56,207 nucleotides of DNA, from contig MNYM01000025.1 in assembly GCA_001873065.1 (NCBI GenBank), positions 1 through 56,207 of the forward strand, read 5' to 3'. Each line of letters begins with the position of its first letter. Within the stretch, counting starts at the first letter, position 1. Below are positions 26,401 through 34,797 of the stretch, piece by piece. The notes under the pieces are model-generated. The model did no database searches, was not told the DNA's origin, and was given only the letters and a program-made list of their open reading frames with translations. The stretch comes from Flavobacteriaceae bacterium CG2_30_31_66 (lineage in GTDB: Bacteria > Bacteroidota > Bacteroidia > Flavobacteriales > Flavobacteriaceae). The position numbers and the translations under genes were made by a program.

Positions 26401-28416
26401 ATGATCAAAAAAATCTTTCTTTTGATGTTTGTTTTAGTACAAACAATTGTTTTTTCACAAGATTATAAATTCGGAAAAGTCTCAAAACAAGAATTGGAAG
26501 AGCAATTTCATCCAATAGATTCTACAGCAGATGCTGCCTATTTATACAGATATAGAAGAACTTATTTTGATTATAATGATCAAAACGGTTTCGAAATTAT
26601 TACAGAAATACAAGAACGTATAAAAATATACACTTCGGAAGGTTTTAAAAAAGCCAACAAAACCATTTCTTATTATAACCCAGAAAGTGGTGATAAACAA
26701 ACTGTAAGCGGCATTAATGCTTATACTTTTAATTTGATTGATGGTAAAGTAACCAAAGATAAATTAGGTAAGAATGATATTTTTAATGAGGAAAAAAATA
26801 AATTTTGGAGCCTTCAAAAATTTACCATGCCCAATATAAAAGTAGGTAGTGTTATTGATTTAGAATACCAAATACGATCTCCTTACTTAAGCATAAGCGA
26901 TGTGCAATTTCAATTTGATATTCCTGTAAAAAAGTTAGAATATAAAATTACCATACCTGAGTATTATGTGTTTAATATGAAAATGAAAGGTTACTATTTT
27001 GTAAATCCGAAAGAAACCAATGGAAAAAGTTTTTTAACCATTAATTCTAAAACAAGAACTGGTTGGTATGTAATTAATACTTCCTTTGTTAACACTAAAA
27101 TTGATTTTAGAACCAATATTAAAGAGTTCTCGGACGAAAATATACCTGCGCTTAAAGACAACGAACCTTTTGTTGCTAATATGGATAATTATAGAGGAGG
27201 CATTACTTTTGAACTAGCTTCTACCAATTTTATGGCAGTAGGTGGTGAATTTAAATCATACACAAGTACTTGGGAGCAAGTGAGTAAAAAAATTTTTGAA
27301 TCAACTTCTTTTGGCTCAGAATTAGAAAAATTAAGCTACTATACTGATGATTTGAACAAAATTCTTGAAACCGCAAAGACAGACCCAGAAAAAGTGGGAG
27401 CCATTTTTAATTTTGTAAAAAATAAAATGAAATGGAATGGTTTATATAGTAAATATTCAGATAATGGTGTTCGAAAAACATACAAAGAAAATGTTGGAAA
27501 CGTTGCAGACATCAATCTAATTTTGATAGCAATGTTGCGCGAAGCTGGATTGAATGCAAACCCAGTTTTAGTAAGTTCAAAAGGTAATGGAATTCCACTT
27601 TTTCCAACATTAGATGGATTTGATTATGTGATTGGAATTGTTCAATTTCCTGATAATTCTTACGTTTTATTAGACGCAACTGAACCATTTAGTTCTCCAA
27701 ATCTTTTACCAGAAAGAGCCCTAAATTGGCAAGGAAGAATTGTGCAAAAAGATGGAACTTCCTCTTGGATTCCTTTAACAGCCTCAAAACATGCTATGGA
27801 AGAAAATATTTTGATGGTGAAAATGACAGACGATTTATCAATTGAAGGATTGCTGAGAACAAAATATGAAAATTTGAATGCCTTAGTTAAACGAAGAAGT
27901 GAAAATCATCTGAAAGAAGAAGACTTAAAAACGAAATTAGAAGAGAGTCTTAAAATTGAAATTGAAGATTTTAAAATTGGTAATAAAGAAGAAACTGACA
28001 AATCGCTTATAAGAACTGTAAAGTTTTCAAGTGAAGATTTGGTAGAAGAAATCAACGGAAAATTGTATGTTGAACCCTTATTATTTTTAACAGTTCGCAA
28101 CAATCCTTTTAAATCGGAAGAACGAAAATATCCAGTTGATTTTGTGACTGCTTGGAAAGATGTTCACAGAGTAACCATCGAAATTCCTGCAGGATATTCA
28201 ATAGAAAAACTTCCTGAGCCATTGGCAATTGCGCTTCCTGATGATATTGGCGTTTTCAAATATCAAGTAACACAAAATGCCAACAAAATTAGCACTGTTG
28301 CTATTTTAGAGTTTAATAGTCCATTAATTTTACCAGATAATTATCAATTTTTGAAAGATTTTTATAGCAAGTTAGTGCTTAAAGAAACTGAGAAAGTAGT
28401 ATTGGTAAAACAATAA
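26401..28416 (+). CDS. DUF3857 and transglutaminase-fold protein (catalytic Cys/His lost)
   Basis: 671-residue relative of the preceding protein, also with a signal peptide (MIKKIFLLMFVLVQTIVFS), DUF3857 region and transglutaminase fold. At the catalytic Cys site it reads ENVGNVADINLILIAMLREA: the GDCK motif has become GNVAD. The His of GNHV is replaced in FDYVIGIV. The Asp strand YVLLDATE remains. It is probably a non-enzymatic partner or binding protein for its neighbour, an inference from the tight pairing. Confidence 0.85.
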   Translation: MIKKIFLLMFVLVQTIVFSQDYKFGKVSKQELEEQFHPIDSTADAAYLYRYRRTYFDYNDQNGFEIITEIQERIKIYTSEGFKKANKTISYYNPESGDKQTVSGINAYTFNLIDGKVTKDKLGKNDIFNEEKNKFWSLQKFTMPNIKVGSVIDLEYQIRSPYLSISDVQFQFDIPVKKLEYKITIPEYYVFNMKMKGYYFVNPKETNGKSFLTINSKTRTGWYVINTSFVNTKIDFRTNIKEFSDENIPALKDNEPFVANMDNYRGGITFELASTNFMAVGGEFKSYTSTWEQVSKKIFESTSFGSELEKLSYYTDDLNKILETAKTDPEKVGAIFNFVKNKMKWNGLYSKYSDNGVRKTYKENVGNVADINLILIAMLREAGLNANPVLVSSKGNGIPLFPTLDGFDYVIGIVQFPDNSYVLLDATEPFSSPNLLPERALNWQGRIVQKDGTSSWIPLTASKHAMEENILMVKMTDDLSIEGLLRTKYENLNALVKRRSENHLKEEDLKTKLEESLKIEIEDFKIGNKEETDKSLIRTVKFSSEDLVEEINGKLYVEPLLFLTVRNNPFKSEERKYPVDFVTAWKDVHRVTIEIPAGYSIEKLPEPLAIALPDDIGVFKYQVTQNANKISTVAILEFNSPLILPDNYQFLKDFYSKLVLKETEKVVLVKQ

Positions 28417-28419
28417 ATT

Positions 28420-28454
28420 AAAAACCCAAAACAGCTTGTTTTGGGTTTTCTTTT
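28420..28454. terminator. Bidirectional terminator between convergent genes
   Basis: AAAACCCAAAACA-GCT-TGTTTTGGGTTTT, A-rich on one side and T-rich on the other, between the DUF3857 pair and the convergent Lrp gene. The hairpin is identical to the one at 24428. Confidence 0.9.
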
Positions 28455-28911
28455 ACAAATTAATTGCAGTCGTATTTTTCAATTCTTTAATGGCAAAACT
28501 ACTGTGTGTACTGCCAATATATTTGATGGCAGTCAGTTTTGTAATCATAAAATCGCGAAAAGATGCCATGTCTTTCACATAAATTTTTAAGATGTAATCA
28601 TAATCTCCACTCACATGAAAACATTCTGAAACTTCTGGTAATTTTAAGATTTCTTTTTCAAAAGTAGTCACATATTCTTTGGTGTGTTGCATCAATTTGA
28701 TATGACAAAAAACCAAAAAGTTTTTTTCAATCTTATTTTTATTGATGATGGCAACATATTTTTCAAGAATTTGCTCTTTTTCTAATTTTTTAATCCGTTC
28801 ATAAACAGCAGTTACTGACAAATGCAATTGTAATGATAATTGTTTGGTGGTTTGTTTGGCGTTTTGTTGCAATAAATTCAGTAGTTTTTTATCAATTTCG
28901 TCTAAAATCAT
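28453..28911 (-). CDS. Lrp/AsnC-family transcriptional regulator
   Basis: 152 residues: N-terminal winged HTH (LDEIDKKLLNLLQQNAKQTT, then SVTAVYERIKKLEKE) and C-terminal RAM/ACT ligand domain with VSGDYDYILKIYVKDMASF. Such regulators sense amino acids. The gene is divergent from a methionine gamma-lyase-like gene 156 bases away, with two palindromes in between, so it very likely controls that gene and itself. Methionine, leucine or another amino acid as the effector is inference. Confidence 0.92.
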   Translation of the reverse strand: MILDEIDKKLLNLLQQNAKQTTKQLSLQLHLSVTAVYERIKKLEKEQILEKYVAIINKNKIEKNFLVFCHIKLMQHTKEYVTTFEKEILKLPEVSECFHVSGDYDYILKIYVKDMASFRDFMITKLTAIKYIGSTHSSFAIKELKNTTAINL

Positions 28912-28955
28912 GGTGTATTAATTTTCTGAAAATGGAGGTTGTTTGTTTTTAAATT

Positions 28956-28999
28956 AGATTATAAATCTGTTTTATAAAATAAATATAGATAAATAATCT
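28956..28999. promoter_or_regulatory. Two candidate Lrp operators
   Basis: AGAT-N5-ATCT occurs twice, at 28956-28968 and 28987-28999, with centres 31 bp apart (about three helical turns), in the shared intergenic region of the lrp and methionine gamma-lyase-like genes. Confidence 0.55.
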
Positions 29000-29067
29000 A
29001 TAATATGTATAAAAAATTGATAATGTTTCTCAAATAGTGTTAGTTTGTGTAAAATAAATCCTTTATT

Positions 29068-30267
29068 ATGAAATTCAATCCAGCAGAAAACATTCAAGAT
29101 TTACAATATTTTGGTGAATTTGGAGGCGTAAATCCTTCCATTTCAGATTCTTCAACCTATACTTTTTTATCGGCAAAAACCATGTTTGATACTTTTGAAG
29201 GCAATGCAGATGGTTGTTATTTATATTCTCGTCATTCATCGCCGTCAAATTTATATTTGGGTGAGGCTTTGGCAGCTCTTGAAGGAACAGAAACCGCCAA
29301 TGTTGCAGCATCAGGAATGGGCGCAATAACACAAGTCTTATTGCAATTGTGCAAAGCTGGTGACCACATTGTTTCGAGTAGAACTATTTATGGTGGAACA
29401 TATGCTTTTCTGAAAAATTTTACACCAAAATTACATATCGAAACAACCTTTGTAGATATTACTAAATTAGATGTTGTTGAAGCTGCAATCACCAAAAATA
29501 CCAAGGTTTTGTATTGTGAATCTGTGAGCAATCCTTTGTTGGAAGTGGCAGATTTAACTGCTTTGGCTGCTTTGGCAAAAAAACACAACTTGCAATTAGT
29601 AGTTGACAATACCTTTTCACCTTTGTCAATTTCACCAGCGATTTTAGGTGCCGATGTGGTGATTCATAGTTTAACGAAATTCATCAATGGTTCTTCTGAT
29701 ACTTTAGGTGGCGTGGTTTGTGGCACTCAAGAATTCATCAACAATTTACGAAATGTGAATGATGGTGCAAGTATGTTATTGGGTTCAACTATGGATAGTT
29801 TGCGAGCAGCATCCGTCCTTAAAAATCTGAGAACGTTGCATATCAGAATGACACAACATAGCAAAAACGCACAATTTTTAGCAGAAAAATTTGAAGCTGA
29901 TGGATTAAAAACGGTTTATCCAGGATTGGTTTCTCATCCATCACACGAAATTTTTAAATCGATGATGAATGCTGATTATGGTTTTGGAGGATTGTTAACA
30001 ATTGATGTTGGTTCATTAGAAAAAGCCAATAAATTGATGGAATTAATGCAACTTAAAAAAATTGGTTATTTGGCTGTAAGTTTAGGATTTTACAAAACCT
30101 TATTTTCTGCACCTGGAAGTTCCACTTCATCAGAAATTCCGAAAGAAGAACAAATAGCAATGGGACTTTCTGAAGGGTTGATTCGTTTTTCAATTGGATT
30201 AGACAATGACATTGAGCGCACATACAACAGCATGAAAAACTGTATGATTAAAGTGGGTGTTTTATGA
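29068..30267 (+). CDS. Trans-sulfuration-type PLP enzyme, probable methionine gamma-lyase
   Basis: 399-residue Cys/Met metabolism PLP enzyme. The PLP lysine is in HSLTKFINGSSDTLGG near residue 212; CYLYSRHSSPSNLYLGEALA matches the Y-x-R-x2-N/P-phosphate region; VVDNTFSP precedes the lysine. Sequence and the divergent Lrp regulator suggest methionine gamma-lyase, which makes methanethiol, ammonia and 2-oxobutyrate. Cystathionine gamma-synthase or gamma-lyase cannot be excluded by eye. The C-terminus SEGLIRFSIGLDN is typical of the family. Confidence 0.82.
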   Translation: MKFNPAENIQDLQYFGEFGGVNPSISDSSTYTFLSAKTMFDTFEGNADGCYLYSRHSSPSNLYLGEALAALEGTETANVAASGMGAITQVLLQLCKAGDHIVSSRTIYGGTYAFLKNFTPKLHIETTFVDITKLDVVEAAITKNTKVLYCESVSNPLLEVADLTALAALAKKHNLQLVVDNTFSPLSISPAILGADVVIHSLTKFINGSSDTLGGVVCGTQEFINNLRNVNDGASMLLGSTMDSLRAASVLKNLRTLHIRMTQHSKNAQFLAEKFEADGLKTVYPGLVSHPSHEIFKSMMNADYGFGGLLTIDVGSLEKANKLMELMQLKKIGYLAVSLGFYKTLFSAPGSSTSSEIPKEEQIAMGLSEGLIRFSIGLDNDIERTYNSMKNCMIKVGVL

Positions 30268-30322
30268 AATAAATAATTCTAAGAAATCCTGAAATTTCGG
30301 GACTGCAAGGCTTCCAAAATTT

Positions 30323-30349
30323 CCTACGAGGTTTTCAAAACCTTGTAGG
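30323..30349. repeat. Hairpin repeat in the nhaC leader region
   Basis: CCTACGAGGTTTT and AAAACCTTGTAGG pair with one mismatch around a single C. Related AACCTTGTAGG-type sequence occurs near 20590. It could terminate the lyase transcript. Confidence 0.5.
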
Positions 30350-30443
30350 TATAAATCTTATTTTTTCATCATTTTTAAAAGTTACATTTTGATTTGCATA
30401 CTTTTTTGTAATATCGTAACATTACAATTCTAAAATTCAAACG

Positions 30444-31928
30444 ATGCACAAAGAAAAAAACATTTCAGAGATTCACTTTCAAGAGCAAAAAATCATTGAT
30501 AATAAAGAATTATCAATCTGGGAAGCCTTGTTTCCTGTGTTGGCATTGGTAGTTATGTTGGCTTTTAATGTGTTTGTTTTTGGAGATGATGCTTTGAGTG
30601 GTAGCAACCAATTTATCTTATTATTGGGTGGAGCAGTGGCAGCAATTGTTGGTTTTAAAAACAACGTTACTTTTGACATGATGATGGAAGAAGTTGCTGA
30701 AAACATCAAATCAACTTCAGGAGCTATTCTTATTTTGTTGATGGTTGGTGCTTTAGCAGGTACTTGGTTGATTAGCGGCGTTATTCCAGCCATGATTTAT
30801 TATGGATTACAAGTATTGAATCCAACTATTTTTTTAGCTGCTTGTTTGATTATTTGTTCCGTAATTTCAATTGCAACAGGAAGTTCATGGACTACTTCTG
30901 CAACTGTTGGAATTGCGTTAATTGGCATTGGTGATGCACTCGGAATTTCAATGGGAATGACAGCAGGTGCAGTATTATCGGGCGCATATTTTGGAGATAA
31001 AATGTCGCCAATGTCTGATACCACAAATTTGGCGCCAGCCATGGCAGGGACAGATTTGTTTACACATATCAAATACATGACAATTACAACCGTTCCTACA
31101 TTTATAATTTCGTTATTATTTTTTGTAATTTTAGGATTCACACAAGACATTTCTGGAAAAGCGGATACCAATTCTTTGCTTTTAGATATTGACAAAGCGT
31201 TTCATATTTCTCCTTGGTTATTTGTTGTACCAGTTATTGTGATTGGATTGATTGTAAAGAAAACACCTCCTTTGGTGGCATTGTTAGCAGGAACAATATT
31301 AGCAGCAATTTTTGCCTTGATTTTTCAGCCAGAAGTTGTAGCACAAATTACAGGAGTTCAAAAATTAAATTTTACGACTGCTTATAAAGGAATTTTAAAA
31401 GCCATTACTGTTGAAACTTCAGTAGCCACTGAAAATAAAGCCTTGGCAGATTTGTTCACAGCAGGAGGCATGTCAAAAATGATGGGAACAATTTGGTTGA
31501 TTTTATGTGCGATGGTTTTTGGAGGCATTATGGATGCCATTGGTGCATTGGCAAGAATCAGTAGTTTTATGCTCGGTTTGTTTGATTCTGTTTTTGGATT
31601 ATTTGCAAGTACCGTTTTCACTTGTATTGGGTTGAATTTTACAGCATCTGATCAATATTTAGCGATTGTTGTTCCAGGAAAAATGTATGCAAAAGCATTT
31701 AAAGACAAAGGATTAGCACCCGAAAACTTGAGTAGGACTTTGGAAGATTCAGGAACTGTAACCTCGGTTTTAATTCCTTGGAATACTTGTGGTGCTTATC
31801 ATTCAGGCGTTTTGGGAGTTTCGGTTTTTGAGTTTGGTATTTATGCGATTTTCAATTGGTTGAGTCCTTTTGTTACATTGTTCTTTGCTGCTTTTAATAT
31901 TAAAATTCGTCAGTTGGTGGTGAAATAA
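30444..31928 (+). CDS. nhaC: NhaC-family Na+/H+ antiporter
   Basis: 494 residues with about 11-12 hydrophobic segments and a hydrophilic N-terminus. NhaC/ArsB-fold landmarks include ATGSSWTTSATVGIALIGIG near residue 145, DKMSPMSDTTNLAPAMAG near 190 and the C-terminal repeat with LEDSGTVTSVLIPWNTCGAY near 435. NhaC antiporters export sodium in exchange for protons in the inner membrane, as expected in a marine bacterium; some relatives exchange malate and lactate. It appears monocistronic. Confidence 0.9.
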   Translation: MHKEKNISEIHFQEQKIIDNKELSIWEALFPVLALVVMLAFNVFVFGDDALSGSNQFILLLGGAVAAIVGFKNNVTFDMMMEEVAENIKSTSGAILILLMVGALAGTWLISGVIPAMIYYGLQVLNPTIFLAACLIICSVISIATGSSWTTSATVGIALIGIGDALGISMGMTAGAVLSGAYFGDKMSPMSDTTNLAPAMAGTDLFTHIKYMTITTVPTFIISLLFFVILGFTQDISGKADTNSLLLDIDKAFHISPWLFVVPVIVIGLIVKKTPPLVALLAGTILAAIFALIFQPEVVAQITGVQKLNFTTAYKGILKAITVETSVATENKALADLFTAGGMSKMMGTIWLILCAMVFGGIMDAIGALARISSFMLGLFDSVFGLFASTVFTCIGLNFTASDQYLAIVVPGKMYAKAFKDKGLAPENLSRTLEDSGTVTSVLIPWNTCGAYHSGVLGVSVFEFGIYAIFNWLSPFVTLFFAAFNIKIRQLVVK

Positions 31929-32044
31929 ACGCGATTTTAAATTAGTTATATGCACTAAAATTTCCATTTTAAAATGAAATTTTCAAATGTATTTGATTTA
32001 TAGTTACTTTTGCGGCTCTAAAATCAGCATTTTTAAAATCTTTT

Positions 32045-33505
32045 ATGAAATACTCGCCTTTAAAAATATGCCTTTATATCTGCGCAACTTTATTGGTGAT
32101 GTATGCATTGACTTTTCGAAGCAAATATCGATATTTAGAAAATGGGAAAGTAGAGGAAGGGATATACATAAATAAATGGTTTTTCAAATATCCAAAAACT
32201 GCAACTTTTTTTGCTGAAAAAAAACAGGATTTCAATCAAATCAAAGCTCTAGACAGCATTGTTGAAAATGTGGGAAGGCCTGTTGGCGAAGATGAATTTC
32301 AAGCTCAAATAAAACCTGATTTTTTGCATATTGATACTTCAAAAATACAACGTATTTACTATCCAAAAGATGGTAAAGATTTTTTAAATAAATTGAAAGC
32401 CAATTTGCAAAGCCCTAAATGTCGTATTATTCATTATGGTGATTCGCAAATTGAAGGAGATAGAATGTCTGGGTATATCAGAAATAGATTGCAAGGTTAT
32501 CATGGTGGAAGTGGTCCTGGATTTATCCCAATTGTGCAAGCATATCAACAAATTAGTGCTAATGTTACACCATCAGCTAATTGGAAACGCTATGCTGCTT
32601 TTGATCCAACTCACAAACGATTTTCACATAAAAAATATGGCGCTTACACGTCTATTTCTAGGTTTACAAAAGTGTATGATTTTGAAAATGATAGCATCAA
32701 TTTAGAAAATATCGAAACTACAAAAGCAACCATTGATATTGGCGTTTCTCAACGTTCGTATGCACTTTTAAGAAATGTTACTTCTATTGGGTTGCATTAT
32801 GGAAATGCCCTTTTACCCATAAGTATTCAGGTGTATAATGATGGCGAATTGATAAAAAGTGATTCATTAATTGTCGATGGAAATTATCATACATATTCCA
32901 TCAATCTTTCAGTGGCACCAAGCAATTTAAGAATTGAATTGGAATCCAAAATCAGTCCAGATTTTTATGGGTTAACTTTAGATGGTTCTAAAGGAATTTC
33001 TATGGATAACGTGGCAATGCGTGGTGCATCAGGAACTGTTTTTGCAGCTATGGACAGTGAGAATTTTGCCCAAATGTATCAACAATTGCAACCCAAAGTA
33101 TTGATTTTTCAGTTTGGCGGAAATACAGTTCCGTATTTAAAAGATTCTTCATCTGTCAGAAATTATGCGGCGAATTTGCAAAATCATTTGAATTGGACTC
33201 GCAGTAAAACAAACAATGCAAGCGTTATTTTTATTGGGCCTTCTGATATGACTACAACTGATAATGGCGAGTTAGTAACCTATAAATTATTACCTTATCT
33301 TAACAAAGTTTTAAAAGATACTTGCCTTGAAAACGGCATTGCTTATTGGAGTCTGTTTGATGCCATGGGAGGAAAAAATTCGATGAAACATTGGGTTGAT
33401 CAAAAATTGGCAACCAGTGATTATACCCACTTTTCCCCAAGTGGCACCAAAGTGGTTTCAGAGCTCTTTTTTGTGGCTTTATACATGGATTTGATACGGA
33501 AATGA
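32045..33505 (+). CDS. Membrane-anchored SGNH/GDSL hydrolase-like protein
   Basis: 486 residues. One N-terminal membrane helix (CLYICATLLVMYALTF), then an SGNH domain with block I IIHYGDSQIEGDRMSG near residue 137, block III FQFGGNTVPY near 360 and block V SDYTHFSPSG near 465 (Asp-His pair). The Ser is conserved. It heads a three-gene unit with a second SGNH protein (overlapping 4 bases) and an MBOAT acyltransferase. Such sets O-acetylate exported polysaccharides, the MBOAT moving the acyl group across the membrane and the SGNH protein transferring it. TACTTTTG at 32005-32012 is a good -7 element. Confidence 0.83.
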   Translation: MKYSPLKICLYICATLLVMYALTFRSKYRYLENGKVEEGIYINKWFFKYPKTATFFAEKKQDFNQIKALDSIVENVGRPVGEDEFQAQIKPDFLHIDTSKIQRIYYPKDGKDFLNKLKANLQSPKCRIIHYGDSQIEGDRMSGYIRNRLQGYHGGSGPGFIPIVQAYQQISANVTPSANWKRYAAFDPTHKRFSHKKYGAYTSISRFTKVYDFENDSINLENIETTKATIDIGVSQRSYALLRNVTSIGLHYGNALLPISIQVYNDGELIKSDSLIVDGNYHTYSINLSVAPSNLRIELESKISPDFYGLTLDGSKGISMDNVAMRGASGTVFAAMDSENFAQMYQQLQPKVLIFQFGGNTVPYLKDSSSVRNYAANLQNHLNWTRSKTNNASVIFIGPSDMTTTDNGELVTYKLLPYLNKVLKDTCLENGIAYWSLFDAMGGKNSMKHWVDQKLATSDYTHFSPSGTKVVSELFFVALYMDLIRK

Positions 33506-34797
33506 TGAAAAGTAAACTATTGATTATAGCCTTATTTTGGGCAACAAATTTTTGCGCACAACGCTATATTTTAGATAGCATTTTACCAATTCATGGACGA
33601 GTAATTCATCAAGAAGAAAATCAACTAAAGTTTGCTTCAGAATCGCCATATTTCAATTTGTTTTTTAAAAGATTGGATAGTGTTTTTGAAGGTAAAAAAG
33701 ACAAAATTCATATTTTTCATATTGGTGGTTCGCACATTCAAGCGGATATTTATTCCAACAAATTGCGTACATATCTTCAAAATACGAATGATGTTTCTAT
33801 GGCACAACGTGGTTTTATTTTTCCATTTCATTTGGCAAGAACCAACAATCCTAGCAACTATAAAATATCAGGAACTAGAGAAAAATGGAAAGGATATCGT
33901 TGTTCAGTAACTGACAGTGTTGCTTGGGGATTGTCAGGAGTTTCTGCCGCTTTTAGAGAAAAAACAGATACCATTTACATCGAAGCTAATCATAAAAATC
34001 AGACAAAAAATTTGTATAAATTTGATAAATTTCGGTTGTTTTACAACACTTGGAAATACGATTATGAGATTACTTTTTTAGACAGTACTTTAGTGGTTTC
34101 TGATACTATAAATAGCAATGCTTTTTACAAAGAATATCGTTTTAAAACGGAAGTTGATTCGATTGCTATTGCATTGCAATTGAAAGATTCAACCCTTGTG
34201 AATCCAGAGTTTTTATTTATGGGCGCTGAATTGATGAACAGCAATCCAGGAATTGAATATACAAGTATTGGCGTCAATGGAGCAAGTTTTGCATTTTACA
34301 ACAGAAGTGCTTATTTTGAAAAACAACTCCAATTATACAAACCAGATTTGTTCATCATTTCTATTGGAACAAATGATGCATACATGCCAAAATCTCAATT
34401 TAATAGTGATAAATTTAGAGATTATTACGAATCTTTTATTCAAATGATTCAACGTGTCAATCCTAATTGCGCTATTTTATTGACGGTGCCAAATGACAGT
34501 TATTACAAACGGAAAATTCCAAATCCAAATACGGCCACTCAGCAAAAAATTATCTATGAAATTGCACAAAAATATCAAATGGCAGTGTGGGATTTTTATA
34601 AAATTATGGGAGGTTTTGGTTCATCAAACAAATGGTATCAAAGAAAATTAATGCCACGTGATCGTGTTCATTTTAGTTATTTGGGATATCAAATCAAAGC
34701 AGATTTATTACTAAATGCATTGATTGATGCTTGGTCAACAGCCACAAATCGCGATAAAGAACAATTGCTAGATCATTATAAAAACATCCATGAATAG
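33502..34797 (+). CDS. Exported SGNH/GDSL hydrolase-like protein
   Basis: 431 residues with a signal peptide (LLIIALFWATNFCAQ). SGNH blocks: IFHIGGSHIQADIYSNKL near residue 75, where GDS is changed to GGS but Ser is kept; ISIGTNDAYMP near 290; DRVHFSYLGYQ near 388. The larger spacing between blocks indicates an inserted carbohydrate-binding-like domain, as in AlgX/AlgJ-type proteins. It overlaps both neighbours by 4-8 bases, so all three products are made together. Acyl transfer in the periplasm is the likely role; substrate unknown. Confidence 0.83.
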   Translation: MMKSKLLIIALFWATNFCAQRYILDSILPIHGRVIHQEENQLKFASESPYFNLFFKRLDSVFEGKKDKIHIFHIGGSHIQADIYSNKLRTYLQNTNDVSMAQRGFIFPFHLARTNNPSNYKISGTREKWKGYRCSVTDSVAWGLSGVSAAFREKTDTIYIEANHKNQTKNLYKFDKFRLFYNTWKYDYEITFLDSTLVVSDTINSNAFYKEYRFKTEVDSIAIALQLKDSTLVNPEFLFMGAELMNSNPGIEYTSIGVNGASFAFYNRSAYFEKQLQLYKPDLFIISIGTNDAYMPKSQFNSDKFRDYYESFIQMIQRVNPNCAILLTVPNDSYYKRKIPNPNTATQQKIIYEIAQKYQMAVWDFYKIMGGFGSSNKWYQRKLMPRDRVHFSYLGYQIKADLLLNALIDAWSTATNRDKEQLLDHYKNIHE

